A DNA stretch of 62,739 nucleotides, taken from the NCBI GenBank assembly GCA_030148025.1, contig JASBUG010000007.1, positions 1 through 62,739 on the forward strand, in the 5' to 3' direction. Positions 43,384-52,250 of the stretch are shown in pieces. A model generated the notes under the pieces. That model worked only from the letters and a program-made list of their open reading frames with translations. It did not search any database and had not been told where the DNA came from. The DNA is from Flavobacteriaceae bacterium. GTDB lineage: Bacteria; Bacteroidota; Bacteroidia; Flavobacteriales; Flavobacteriaceae. Made by a program: the position numbers and the translations under genes. Numbering within the stretch: the first letter of the stretch is position 1; the number at the start of each line of letters is the position of its first letter.

Positions 43384-44799
43384 ATGAAGAATATACTATC
43401 TTTTTTAAGTCTTGTATTGCTTTTTGTAGCATGTCAAGAAAATAAGGTGTCTTATGATATAATTATTAAAAATGGTTCTGTAATAGATATAGAAACAGGA
43501 AACATAAGTCAGCAACATATTTATATTACTAATGGGAGAATAACAAAATTAGAATCAGCTTCAGAAGAAATTACAACAAAAGCTACTCAAACAATTAATG
43601 CTTCTGGAAAATATATTCTTCCAGGTTTTTGGGATAACCATGTACATTTTAGAGGTGGAGATAGTTTAATAAAAGCAAATAAAGCTTTTTTAAAACTGTT
43701 TATAATGAATGGCGTTACTACTGTTCGTGATGCTGGCGGAGATTTGGCTATACCAGTTTTAGATTGGAGAAAACAGATAAATGAAGATAAATTAATAGGA
43801 CCTACTATTTTTACATCTGGTCCAAAATTGGATGGTGCTAATGCCACTTGGGCAGGTTCTTTACCTGTAGAAAATGAAGAAGATATTACTATAGCTTTAG
43901 ATTCAGTTCAAGAATTAGGTGTTGATTTTGTGAAATTGTATGATAGTCGTATTGATGGAGATCTTTATTTAAAAACAGTAGAAGAAGCTACCAAAAGAGG
44001 GTTGATCACTTCCGGACATATGCCATTTACTGTAATGTTTGAAGATAACATTAACTCAGGTATTGGAACTATTGAGCATTTATACTTTGTTTTAAAAGGA
44101 TGTTCCTCTCAGGAAGCAAGTATTACCAATTCTATTAGAAATAAAGAATTTGGGTTTTGGGGCTCTATGGAAAAATTGATGGCAACTTATAGCGATTCAA
44201 CTGCTCAAAAAACGTTTACCAGCTTGAAAGAGAATAACAGGTTTGTAGTGCCTACACTTCATATAGGAGATGTGTTGAGTTATTTGGATGAGGTAAACCA
44301 TGAAAATGATGTGTATTTAAAACTGATGGATAAAGGAGTAATAAAAACCTATGAAGGTAGAATAAATCGCGCTTTAAATGCTTCAGAAAAAGCAAGAAGT
44401 GATAGAAAAGAACTAAATACGTTTTTTAAAGCGCTTACTAAATCATTGAATGATGCTGGTGTGAAACTATTAGCAGGATCTGATAGCGGCGCTTATAATT
44501 CGTATACCTATCCTGGGATTTCTATGCATAAAGAGCTTGAGGCAATGGTAAAAGTGGGTATGTCTCAACTAGAGGCACTGCAAACATCGGCTTATAATGG
44601 AGCTGAGTTTTTAAGAAAAAGCACAGATTATGGCACTATATCAGAAGGGAAGATCTCAGATTTGGTATTGTTAAATGATAATCCGTTAGAAGATATTACT
44701 AATACCAGAAAAATCGATTTGGTTATAAAAGGGCTTCAAGTTTCTGATCCTAAAAGAATTGCAGAGGAATTAAATTGTCTGGATTGTATAAAAAAATAA
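43384..44799 (+). CDS. Amidohydrolase family lipoprotein
   Basis: 471 residues. A lipoprotein signal (FLSLVLLFVACQENK, Cys about 17) puts it in a membrane facing the periplasm. The TIM-barrel amidohydrolase metal sites are visible: DNHVHFRGG, the carboxylated-Lys candidate in VDFVKLYDS, SGHMPF, IEHLYF and AGSDSGAYN. This subgroup of imidazolonepropionase/prolidase-like enzymes hydrolyses small amides or dipeptides; the exact substrate is unknown. Confidence 0.88.
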   Translation: MKNILSFLSLVLLFVACQENKVSYDIIIKNGSVIDIETGNISQQHIYITNGRITKLESASEEITTKATQTINASGKYILPGFWDNHVHFRGGDSLIKANKAFLKLFIMNGVTTVRDAGGDLAIPVLDWRKQINEDKLIGPTIFTSGPKLDGANATWAGSLPVENEEDITIALDSVQELGVDFVKLYDSRIDGDLYLKTVEEATKRGLITSGHMPFTVMFEDNINSGIGTIEHLYFVLKGCSSQEASITNSIRNKEFGFWGSMEKLMATYSDSTAQKTFTSLKENNRFVVPTLHIGDVLSYLDEVNHENDVYLKLMDKGVIKTYEGRINRALNASEKARSDRKELNTFFKALTKSLNDAGVKLLAGSDSGAYNSYTYPGISMHKELEAMVKVGMSQLEALQTSAYNGAEFLRKSTDYGTISEGKISDLVLLNDNPLEDITNTRKIDLVIKGLQVSDPKRIAEELNCLDCIKK

Positions 44800-44824
44800 A
44801 GCTTCCTTAAAAAAGGAAGCTTTT
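44798..44824. terminator. Bidirectional terminator between amidohydrolase and tRNA-Thr
   Basis: AAAGCTTCCTT-AAAA-AAGGAAGCTTT, 11-bp stem, with T residues after it on the plus strand and a T-rich run after it on the minus strand, so it can also end the tRNA transcript. Confidence 0.85.
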
Positions 44825-44828
44825 AAAG

Positions 44829-44902
44829 AGCCGATAGAGGGACTCGAACCCACGACCTGCTGATTACAAATCAGCTGCTCTAGCCAGCTGAGCTATATCG
44901 GC
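44829..44902 (-). tRNA. tRNA-Thr (UGU)
   Basis: Minus-strand cloverleaf of 74 nt: acceptor stem GCCGATA/TATCGGC with discriminator T, D arm with AGCTCAGCTGG, anticodon stem CTGAT with loop TTTGTAA (anticodon TGT), and T arm GTGGGTTCGAGTCCC. CCA is not encoded. Confidence 0.97.
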
Positions 44903-44948
44903 GTAGCGACGGCAAATATAAATTTGAATTTTGAATTGACAAACTATT

Positions 44949-45797
44949 TTAAAAGACTTTTTTTAAAATCTTTTTCCAGCGCCTTTTTCTAATAAAATGC
45001 CCCTGTTCTTTAGTAATTAAAAATTGGGTGCCACCAAATAAAGCCTTTATGTAACCTAAAATATATTCTATAAATAGCTTTAGGCTTCTTTTTTTAAAGG
45101 CTAGTTTCAAAGACGATAAAAATGCAAGAGGAAATCCAAATCGAAGTTTATAAAGCGCTTCTCCTTGTAAATATTTTGAACCTTTAGCATAATTAGCACC
45201 AGTAGGTTTTAAATGTTTTACATGTAGTGACTCATCGGTCTTAATTGACCAATTGTAAAACATTGCTAACTGCTCGTCAATAGTATCCCAACCCATTGAA
45301 CGTTTTAGTTTTCCAATCTCTAAAAAGCAACTTTTTCTATATGCTTTTAAAGCACCGCGAATATGTTCTTTTTCAGTTAAACCCTCAATAACCCATGTTC
45401 CATTTCTTTCTATATAGCAAAACCCTGCAGCCATTCCTAGGCGTTTATTTTTATTAAAATGATTTGCTAAAGTCTCTAAATAGTTTTTAGGGAAAATAAG
45501 ATCTGCATCAAACTTGCAGATTATATCATAATTATCATCTAAAGTATCGTAACCTTTATAAAACGCATTAATGATCTTTGTTCCGGGCAAATGATCTACA
45601 GAGGATATATTATTTATAAAACTGACGTTATCATATTTTTCTTGATAATCGATAAGAACCTGTTCGCTATTGTCGGTAGAATTATCATTAACTACCACAA
45701 TTTTTTTAGGAGGTAAAGTTTGAGTGATTAAAGAATCGAGCGTTAAACCCAATGTGTCTTCTTCATTATGAGCAGGTATGACAATGTAGAAGTCCAT
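44949..45797 (-). CDS. Family 2 glycosyltransferase
   Basis: 282 residues, GT-A fold. IVIPAHNEEDTLGLTLDSLI, VVNDNSTDNSEQVL and the metal-binding DxD-like CKFDADLIFP are clear; the C-terminal 60 residues are basic and hydrophobic and may associate with the membrane. Donor and acceptor are unknown. The start overlaps the methyltransferase stop by one base, so they form an operon with KAS III upstream. Confidence 0.9.
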   Translation of the reverse strand: MDFYIVIPAHNEEDTLGLTLDSLITQTLPPKKIVVVNDNSTDNSEQVLIDYQEKYDNVSFINNISSVDHLPGTKIINAFYKGYDTLDDNYDIICKFDADLIFPKNYLETLANHFNKNKRLGMAAGFCYIERNGTWVIEGLTEKEHIRGALKAYRKSCFLEIGKLKRSMGWDTIDEQLAMFYNWSIKTDESLHVKHLKPTGANYAKGSKYLQGEALYKLRFGFPLAFLSSLKLAFKKRSLKLFIEYILGYIKALFGGTQFLITKEQGHFIRKRRWKKILKKVF

Positions 45798-46318
45798 TAT
45801 AATTTTTCTGCGTAAACAATATAATATCGAGGAGTGAATCGCCTTAAAATTGGTCTAATACCAATTTTTTTAGTTGGATTGGTCCATTTTTGTCTGTCAA
45901 TTATTTTCCAGCCTGTTTTTTCTAACAACCAATCTAATTGCCAATCTTCAAACTCGTGATAATGCCTATCCCACATATCAGTTTTACTTCTATAAGCAGA
46001 AGAAAACCAAAGGCGAAGTGGAACGCTAATAACTATTTTTTTAGCATTCATACTCTGTAATACAGTAAACGGATTTAGTAAGTGTTCAAAAATTTCAAAA
46101 GCTGTGATAACTTCTGCCTTAGAATTGGAAATTACTGAAGTATCAAAATCAAGATCTTCTCCTTTTGTGTTTTCTATATTATAGCCATGACTCTCCATGA
46201 TTTCAGAAAAAGGGTTTCTAATGCCTAGATCTAAAATAGACTCATTCGTTGAGATATGGTTTTTTAAAAAGTCTAAAGTTAGCTTATAACGCTTGTGAGG
46301 AAACTGTCCTTCGTACAT
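45797..46318 (-). CDS. Class I SAM-dependent methyltransferase
   Basis: 173 residues. The SAM-binding motif I is SILDLGIRNPFSEIM, followed by an acidic loop GEDLDFD and VITAFEIFEHLLNPFTVLQS, typical of Methyltransf_11/23. It is short but complete. The leader carries a type-2 hairpin in sense orientation directly before the ATG. It lies between the KAS III and glycosyltransferase genes; all three may modify a lipid or glycan. Confidence 0.82.
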   Translation of the reverse strand: MYEGQFPHKRYKLTLDFLKNHISTNESILDLGIRNPFSEIMESHGYNIENTKGEDLDFDTSVISNSKAEVITAFEIFEHLLNPFTVLQSMNAKKIVISVPLRLWFSSAYRSKTDMWDRHYHEFEDWQLDWLLEKTGWKIIDRQKWTNPTKKIGIRPILRRFTPRYYIVYAEKL

Positions 46319-46324
46319 GTTATT

Positions 46325-46341
46325 TTCCGCGAAAGCGGTAA
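46325..46341. repeat. Type-2 hairpin repeat before the methyltransferase gene
   Basis: Minus strand TTACCGC-TTTC-GCGGAAA, six bases before the ATG, the same orientation relative to the gene as in the paa cluster. Stem pairs CCGC/GCGG. Confidence 0.7.
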
Positions 46342-46347
46342 TCTTTA

Positions 46348-47406
46348 TTAATATTTATAAACAAATGCATTAATGTGCATGCCTGCACCAACACTTGCAA
46401 ATATAATAACATCGCCTTTGTTTAATGTATGATCGTCAAGTTTATTGTTCTTAATTAAGTCATAAAGCGTAGGAACGGTAGCTACAGAACTATTCCCAAG
46501 TTTATGAATACTCATAGGCATGATATCTTCTGGAGCTTTTGTTTTATATAACCTGAAGAAGCGTTTAATAATAGCCTCGTCCATTTTTTCATTGGCCTGA
46601 TGAATCAATACTTTTTTAACATCAGAGATATCTACACCACTAAGGTCTAAACAGCTTTTCATGGCAGCAGGTACTTGTGTTAATGCAAACTCATATATTT
46701 TGCGACCGTCCATTTTTATATAACGTGTGTCTCTGCAAAGTTCTTGATTATTTGAGTTTCCAAAGAATAAATAGTAGGCCTCATCATAAGTAAATGATAC
46801 TGATTCATGAGCTAATATTCCACCTTCATCATCAGTAGCTTCAATAACGGTAGCACCAGCACCATCAGAAAAGATCATAGAATCTCTATCGTGTTTGTCT
46901 ACAACTCTAGATAATGTTTCTGCACCAATTACCAAACACTTTTTAGCCATTCCTGCTTTAATAAAAGCTTGTGCTTGAATAACGCCTTCTACCCAACCTG
47001 GGCATCCATATAATATGTCGTAAGCAACACATCTAGGGTTTTTGATGCGTAAATTATGTTTTACGCGAGCAGCTAAACAAGGTAATATGTCACTTTGGAT
47101 GGTATTGTGCTTTACATCTCCAAAATTATGGGCTACGATGATATAGTCTAATTCTTCAGGGTCTATATTAGCATCATTAATTGCCTTTTCTGCAGCGATA
47201 GCTCCAATATCTGAAGCTACTAAATGATTGTCTGCGTAACGACGTTCAACAATACCAGTAATGGCCTTAAATTTTTCTACAATCACCTCATTTGGGTGGT
47301 TGATTTTAGAGCCATCAGTATTTAAAAAAGTATGTTGGTGGAAGTCTTCGTTTTTCTCAATTGCGTCAGGTATATAGCTTCCTGAGCCAGTAATACGGAT
47401 ATTCAT
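46348..47406 (-). CDS. 3-oxoacyl-ACP synthase III family protein
   Basis: 352 residues, thiolase-like KAS III fold. The nucleophile Cys is in DILYGCPGWVEG, the His in LIHQANEKMDEAI and the Asn in KLGNSSVATVPTL. The cap sequence is unlike housekeeping FabH (for example DTRYIKMDGRKIYEFA is shared but loops differ), so it may start a specialised acyl chain. First of a three-gene group with methyltransferase and glycosyltransferase; a hairpin terminator for gcvP ends right at its start codon. Confidence 0.88.
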   Translation of the reverse strand: MNIRITGSGSYIPDAIEKNEDFHQHTFLNTDGSKINHPNEVIVEKFKAITGIVERRYADNHLVASDIGAIAAEKAINDANIDPEELDYIIVAHNFGDVKHNTIQSDILPCLAARVKHNLRIKNPRCVAYDILYGCPGWVEGVIQAQAFIKAGMAKKCLVIGAETLSRVVDKHDRDSMIFSDGAGATVIEATDDEGGILAHESVSFTYDEAYYLFFGNSNNQELCRDTRYIKMDGRKIYEFALTQVPAAMKSCLDLSGVDISDVKKVLIHQANEKMDEAIIKRFFRLYKTKAPEDIMPMSIHKLGNSSVATVPTLYDLIKNNKLDDHTLNKGDVIIFASVGAGMHINAFVYKY

Positions 47407-47410
47407 AAAA

Positions 47411-47470
47411 AGAAAAATGCCTTTAATTTGTTACTAATATAACGAATATAGTAGCAAAAAATTAAAGGCA
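47411..47470 (-). terminator. Terminator between gcvP and KAS III
   Basis: A 12-bp stem (TGCCTTTAATTT at 47418-47429 and its complement at 47459-47470) with a 29-nt loop, followed on the minus strand by TTTTTCTTTTT that runs into the KAS III ATG. Minus-strand TATATTCG in the loop may be a promoter box for KAS III. Confidence 0.6.
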
Positions 47471-47498
47471 ATATGAGATTATTTATATTTTACGATGT

Positions 47499-50351
47499 TC
47501 AAGCTTCAATAAAATCTTCTATTGGAGCACAAGAACAAATTAAGTTTCTATCGCCATAAGCATCATCTACACGTCTTACACTTGGCCAGAACTTGTTATC
47601 CTGAATGTAATCTAATGGAAATGCCGCTGCTTCTCTTGTGTATGGTAAATCCCAATTGTCTGAAGTTAACATAGCCATAGTATGAGGTGCGTTTTTAAGA
47701 AGGTTATTAGGATCTTCTTTCGAGCAATTATCTATTTCATTTTTAATAGAAATCATTGCATCACAAAAGCGGTCTAATTCTTCTTTACTTTCACTTTCAG
47801 TTGGCTCGATCATTAGAGTTCCAGCCACAGGGAACGATACAGTTGGTGCGTGGAAACCGTAATCCATTAAACGTTTTGCAATGTCTCCAACTTCAACACC
47901 ATTAGCTTTAAATGGACGACAGTCTACAATCATTTCGTGGGCTGCTCTTCCTCGCTCTCCAGAATATAAAGTATCAAAATGCCCTTCTAAACGTTGCTTT
48001 AAATAGTTAGCGTTAAGAATAGCAATTTTAGTCGATTCAGTTAAGCCTTTAGCTCCTAACATACAGATATATCCATACGAAATTAAGCATGCTAAAGCTG
48101 ATCCATAAGGCGCAGCTGAAATAGCAGTAATAGCTTGATCTCCTCCAACAGGCATTACAGGATTTCCTGGTAAGAATGGTACTAGTTGCTCTGCAACACA
48201 AATAGGACCAACACCTGGACCACCACCACCATGCGGAATAGCGAAGGTTTTATGTAAGTTCAAATGACAAACATCTGCTCCAATATTTCCAGGATTGGTT
48301 AATCCAACCTGCGCATTCATATTGGCTCCATCCATATATACCTGTCCGCCGTTATCGTGAATAATTTGAGTGATCTCTTTAATAGCAGACTCATACACAC
48401 CGTGAGTAGATGGATAGGTTACCATTAAAGATGATAAATTATCTTTATGTAACTCTGCTTTTTCTCTTAAGTCGTTTACATCAATATTACCTTCCTCAGT
48501 AGATTTAGTAACAACAACTTTCATTCCTGCCATTACAGCACTTGCTGGGTTTGTACCATGTGCCGAAGAAGGAATTAAACAAATATTTCTATGGCCTTCA
48601 CCTCTCGATTCGTGATATGCTTTAATTACCATCAATCCAGCAAACTCACCTTGAGCTCCAGAGTTTGGTTGTAAAGACGTTCCTGCAAATCCGGTGATTT
48701 CAGTTAATTGATCTTCTAATTTTTTTAGTACTGTTAAATAGCCTTCTACTTGATCTTTTGGCGCAAAAGGGTGAATGTTGCCCCAGTTAGACCAACTTAA
48801 CGGAAGCATTTCTGCAGCGGCATTCAATTTCATTGTACAAGACCCTAACGAGATCATTGAATGATTTAATGATAAATCCTTTCTTTCTAAAGTCTTGATG
48901 TAACGCATCAATTCAGTTTCAGAATGGTAAGTATTAAATACTTCCTCTTCCATGAAAGGCGTAGTTCTTTGCAATGCTTCTGGAACAGCGTTATAATCTC
49001 CAACAACTTGAACAGTCACAGCATCTTTTCCAGATACTTTGGCAAATACATTTACAATAGCGTTTAAATCGTTTTGATTTGTTGTTTCGTTAAGAGAGAT
49101 TGAAACAGTTTCACTATCTGGATAGAAGAAATTGATTTCGTTAGCTTCTGCTACTATTTTTATTTCAGCACTATCTTGAACTTCAACCCGAATTGTATCG
49201 AAATACGAATCCGATTTTAACGTATAGCCTAAATGCGCTAAAGTGTTAGCTAAAGCATACGTATTGTTATGTACTTTTTGGGCAATGTATTTTAACCCTT
49301 TAGGCCCGTGATAAACAGCGTACATTCCTGCCATAACAGCTAGTAGTACCTGAGCTGTACAAATATTAGAAGTAGCTTTATCTCTTTTTATATGCTGCTC
49401 TCTTGTTTGAAGTGCCATACGTAACGCTCTGTTGCCATTTGCATCTTTGGTAACACCAATGATACGTCCCGGAATATTACGTTTATAAGCTTCTTTAGTG
49501 GCAAAATAAGCAGCATGTGGTCCACCATATCCCATTGGTATACCAAAACGTTGTGTAGTACCAACAACAACATCGGCACCAAATTTACCTGGTGCTTCTA
49601 ACATTACCAAGCTTAAAATATCGGCAGCAACGGCTACTTTTATTTGTGCATCATTTGCTTTTGAAATAAAATCGGCGATATTATGTACTTGTCCAGATTT
49701 TCCTGGATATTGTAATAAAGCGCCGAAGAATGCTTCAGAGTGATCGAAAGATGTATGATCACCCACAACCAATTCAATTCCTAATGGAATAGCTCTTGTT
49801 TGTAAAAGTGATAATGTTTGTGGTAATACTTCATCAGAAACGAAGAATTTAACAACGTTATTTTTCTTCTGGGCTCTTTCACGAACAGCAAATAATAAAG
49901 CCATTGCTTCGGCAGCAGCTGTACTTTCATCTAATAAAGATGCATTTGCAATTTCCATTCCTGTTAGATCGATAACCATGGTTTGGAAATTTAAAAGCGC
50001 TTCTAAACGCCCTTGAGCAATTTCGGCCTGATAAGGCGTGTAAGCTGTATACCAACCTGGGTTCTCCAAAATATTTCTTTGAATAACAGCTGGAAGGTTA
50101 GAAGGGTTATAACCTAAACCAATATAAGATTTGAAAACCTTGTTTTTAGAAGCCATAGCATGTATGTGCTCTAAATACTCTTGCTCGCTCATAGCAGGAG
50201 CAAGATTAAGTCCGTTTTCAAGACGAATATTATCTGGAACAGTTTCGTAAATAAGTTGATCTATTGAGTCTACTCCAATGGTTTTAAGCATATCTTTGTG
50301 ATCTGCTTCTCTTGGACCAATGTGGCGCAATGCGAAAGCATCTGTATTCAT
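47499..50351 (-). CDS. gcvP: Glycine dehydrogenase (decarboxylating), P protein
   Basis: 950 residues, single-chain P protein of the glycine cleavage system. N-terminal [19 protein letters not shown], the glycine-rich regions and the PLP Lys in [18 protein letters not shown] are present. It decarboxylates glycine and transfers the aminomethyl group to lipoyl H protein. The other gcv genes are not here, which is usual for Bacteroidota. Confidence 0.98.
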   Translation of the reverse strand: MNTDAFALRHIGPREADHKDMLKTIGVDSIDQLIYETVPDNIRLENGLNLAPAMSEQEYLEHIHAMASKNKVFKSYIGLGYNPSNLPAVIQRNILENPGWYTAYTPYQAEIAQGRLEALLNFQTMVIDLTGMEIANASLLDESTAAAEAMALLFAVRERAQKKNNVVKFFVSDEVLPQTLSLLQTRAIPLGIELVVGDHTSFDHSEAFFGALLQYPGKSGQVHNIADFISKANDAQIKVAVAADILSLVMLEAPGKFGADVVVGTTQRFGIPMGYGGPHAAYFATKEAYKRNIPGRIIGVTKDANGNRALRMALQTREQHIKRDKATSNICTAQVLLAVMAGMYAVYHGPKGLKYIAQKVHNNTYALANTLAHLGYTLKSDSYFDTIRVEVQDSAEIKIVAEANEINFFYPDSETVSISLNETTNQNDLNAIVNVFAKVSGKDAVTVQVVGDYNAVPEALQRTTPFMEEEVFNTYHSETELMRYIKTLERKDLSLNHSMISLGSCTMKLNAAAEMLPLSWSNWGNIHPFAPKDQVEGYLTVLKKLEDQLTEITGFAGTSLQPNSGAQGEFAGLMVIKAYHESRGEGHRNICLIPSSAHGTNPASAVMAGMKVVVTKSTEEGNIDVNDLREKAELHKDNLSSLMVTYPSTHGVYESAIKEITQIIHDNGGQVYMDGANMNAQVGLTNPGNIGADVCHLNLHKTFAIPHGGGGPGVGPICVAEQLVPFLPGNPVMPVGGDQAITAISAAPYGSALACLISYGYICMLGAKGLTESTKIAILNANYLKQRLEGHFDTLYSGERGRAAHEMIVDCRPFKANGVEVGDIAKRLMDYGFHAPTVSFPVAGTLMIEPTESESKEELDRFCDAMISIKNEIDNCSKEDPNNLLKNAPHTMAMLTSDNWDLPYTREAAAFPLDYIQDNKFWPSVRRVDDAYGDRNLICSCAPIEDFIEA

Positions 50352-50377
50352 ATGTTGTATTGTTGTAATTTGATGAG

Positions 50378-50385
50378 CAAAAGTA
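50378..50385 (-). promoter_or_regulatory. Probable -7 box of gcvP
   Basis: Minus-strand TACTTTTG, a perfect TAnnTTTG match, 27 bases before the gcvP start. I see no glycine-riboswitch-like structure in the 141-base intergenic region. Confidence 0.5.
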
Positions 50386-50459
50386 CATAAATATTGGGGT
50401 TTTATAAATACGTATGATTAAAGTTTTTAACCATTTAAATACCTTTTTAACAGTTTGGG

Positions 50460-50467
50460 TAACTTTG
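50460..50467 (+). promoter_or_regulatory. Probable -7 box of the UbiA-like gene
   Basis: TAACTTTG, a perfect TAnnTTTG match, 26 bases before the ATG at 50493. Confidence 0.45.
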
Positions 50468-50492
50468 TATTAAGTTTGAATAATTTAGTATT

Positions 50493-51320
50493 ATGAAATT
50501 CTTAAAGTCGTTATTAGAATTCTATATAAACAGTAGTGTACATGTGGCGATAGCTGTTTGCTGTTTGAGTTGGATAACACTTATAGAATTTGGATTTGAA
50601 CCAGATAGTATTTTATTGCTTTTCACTTTTTTTGCAACAATTACTGGTTATAATTTTGTGAAATACTTTGGATTGGCAAAGTTTCATCACAGACGTTTAG
50701 CAAACTGGCTTAAGTACATTCAAATATTTTCCTTCATTTCATTTATAGCTCTTTGTTACTATGCTATGAAGCTGCCTATACGAACACTTTGGTATTTAGG
50801 AGGTTTAAGTGTCATTACCTTTTTATATGCTATTCCTTTTTTACCTAAACGTTATTTTTTAGACCAGGCTCAAAACCTGCGAGCTATAAGCGGATTAAAG
50901 ATTTATATTATTGCTTTTGTTTGGGCTATAACAACAGTTTTGATTCCTATAGTAAATCAAGATGCTCCTATAGCGTTTGATGTTATAATAAGTAGCTTTC
51001 AGCGATTTATTTACGTACTGGTTGTTATGTTACCTTTTGAAATTAGAGACATGCAATTTGATAGTTTAAAGCTGTCTACCATCCCTCAAAAAATAGGTGT
51101 AAAGCAAAGCAAAGCTATTGGAGTTGTATTAATGATCGCTTTTTTTTTAATGGAATATTTTAAAGATGACTTTTCAACAAAAAAGGTAATAGTAACTTTA
51201 ATAATTGCTGTTGTGGTAAGTGGGCTTGTACTTTTAAGTCAAGAAAGGCAGTCTAAATATTATAGTTCGTTTTGGGTAGAAGCCATACCTATACTATGGC
51301 TGGTACTATGGTTAATTTAA
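50493..51320 (+). CDS. UbiA-like integral membrane protein
   Basis: 275 residues with about eight transmembrane helices. The loop LPFEIRDMQFDSLKLSTIPQ followed by KIGVKQSKAIG resembles the second Asp-rich motif of UbiA prenyltransferases (DxxDxxxxxxxTxPxxxG). The first motif (NDxxD) is replaced by YNFVKYFGLAK, so it may not bind prenyl diphosphate normally. It could be a diverged or inactive family member. It stands alone between gcvP and the sigma-factor pair. Confidence 0.55.
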   Translation: MKFLKSLLEFYINSSVHVAIAVCCLSWITLIEFGFEPDSILLLFTFFATITGYNFVKYFGLAKFHHRRLANWLKYIQIFSFISFIALCYYAMKLPIRTLWYLGGLSVITFLYAIPFLPKRYFLDQAQNLRAISGLKIYIIAFVWAITTVLIPIVNQDAPIAFDVIISSFQRFIYVLVVMLPFEIRDMQFDSLKLSTIPQKIGVKQSKAIGVVLMIAFFLMEYFKDDFSTKKVIVTLIIAVVVSGLVLLSQERQSKYYSSFWVEAIPILWLVLWLI

Positions 51321-51328
51321 AAGACGAC

Positions 51329-51592
51329 TTAACCTTGTTGCTTTTCAAGCTCTTTTGCAAAATTGTCCTTAAGTGTTTCCTTTTCACAAGGTTTTAAACA
51401 ATCTACTTCAGCTTTTTTTGTGAGTTTAGTAAGTTTACCGTTGTTTTTAGAATACTCACGGCAGGCTCTACAATAAATAAGGTGAATATTCAATTTTATT
51501 TTTTCCCATAAGGAGGCTTCTTTATACTGTGCTTTATCACAGTTATGATTTGCTTCTTCACAAGGAATAAATATTCTATTCTTTTTACTCAT
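51329..51592 (-). CDS. Small zinc-finger anti-sigma-like protein
   Basis: 87 residues with no membrane segment. The helix with HNCDKAQYKEASLWEKIKL and HLIYCRACREY contains a H-x3-C-x2-C zinc site like that of ZAS anti-sigma factors. Two more Cys are near the end (CLKPCEKE). It follows the ECF sigma gene by nine bases, so it probably binds that sigma factor; regulation by redox or metal is speculation. Confidence 0.7.
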   Translation of the reverse strand: MSKKNRIFIPCEEANHNCDKAQYKEASLWEKIKLNIHLIYCRACREYSKNNGKLTKLTKKAEVDCLKPCEKETLKDNFAKELEKQQG

Positions 51593-51601
51593 AGCACAAA
51601 T

Positions 51602-52156
51602 TTAAAACCAATTTTCTTCTAAGCAAGATGATAGTGCTGTTCTTGCTCGATGTATAATAACCCAAAGATTAGACGGAGTTATATTTAATTCATTACATAT
51701 TGCTTCAGTTTCATAACCAAGCATAGTTTTCATTTTAAAAACCTGAGCTTGTTTTTCTGGCAATTTACCAATACAATTGTGAATGGCTAAGCCTAACTCT
51801 GTATTTTCTATATTGTTTTCAGCTGTTTTGTCAAAAGGATCGGCGACGCGTTGTTCTAACCAATCTCCCTCATTTTCACTGTCATTATTAAAATTCATTC
51901 GTACTTCGGCCTTACCTTTTTTAGAATTTATTTTTCGGTAATGATCAATGATCTTTCTTTTAAGAATAGAAACCAACCAAGTACGCTCACTTGCTTCCCC
52001 TTTAAAATTCTTCATAGATTTTAAACCAGCAAAAAAGGTGTCTTGTACCAGATCTTGAGCTGTTTCTCTATCTTTTACACGGGTTATTGTGTAGTTAAAA
52101 AGATAATCAGAATACAGATCTATCCATGTATTAGGATTAATCAAATGATTTGACAT
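51602..52156 (-). CDS. ECF-family RNA polymerase sigma factor
   Basis: 184 residues. Region 2 is NYTITRVKDRETAQDLVQDTF with FKGEASERTWLVSILKRKIIDHYRK, and region 4 is GKLPEKQAQVFKMKTMLGYETEAICNELNITPSNLWVIIHRART. It forms an operon with the zinc-finger protein after it. The regulon is unknown. Confidence 0.93.
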   Translation of the reverse strand: MSNHLINPNTWIDLYSDYLFNYTITRVKDRETAQDLVQDTFFAGLKSMKNFKGEASERTWLVSILKRKIIDHYRKINSKKGKAEVRMNFNNDSENEGDWLEQRVADPFDKTAENNIENTELGLAIHNCIGKLPEKQAQVFKMKTMLGYETEAICNELNITPSNLWVIIHRARTALSSCLEENWF

Positions 52157-52250
52157 AGATGGTTGTTAGTTTTTCTTTTCAAAAATAAAATAAAAATACT
52201 ACTTGTAAAGAATTTATGATAAGTTTAAAACAATGGTGTATAAATTGAAT

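Noticed and set aside
50352..50492. Possible glycine riboswitch before gcvP
   Set aside because: The divergent intergenic region is only 141 bases, contains promoter boxes for both genes, and shows no paired glycine-aptamer-like stems.
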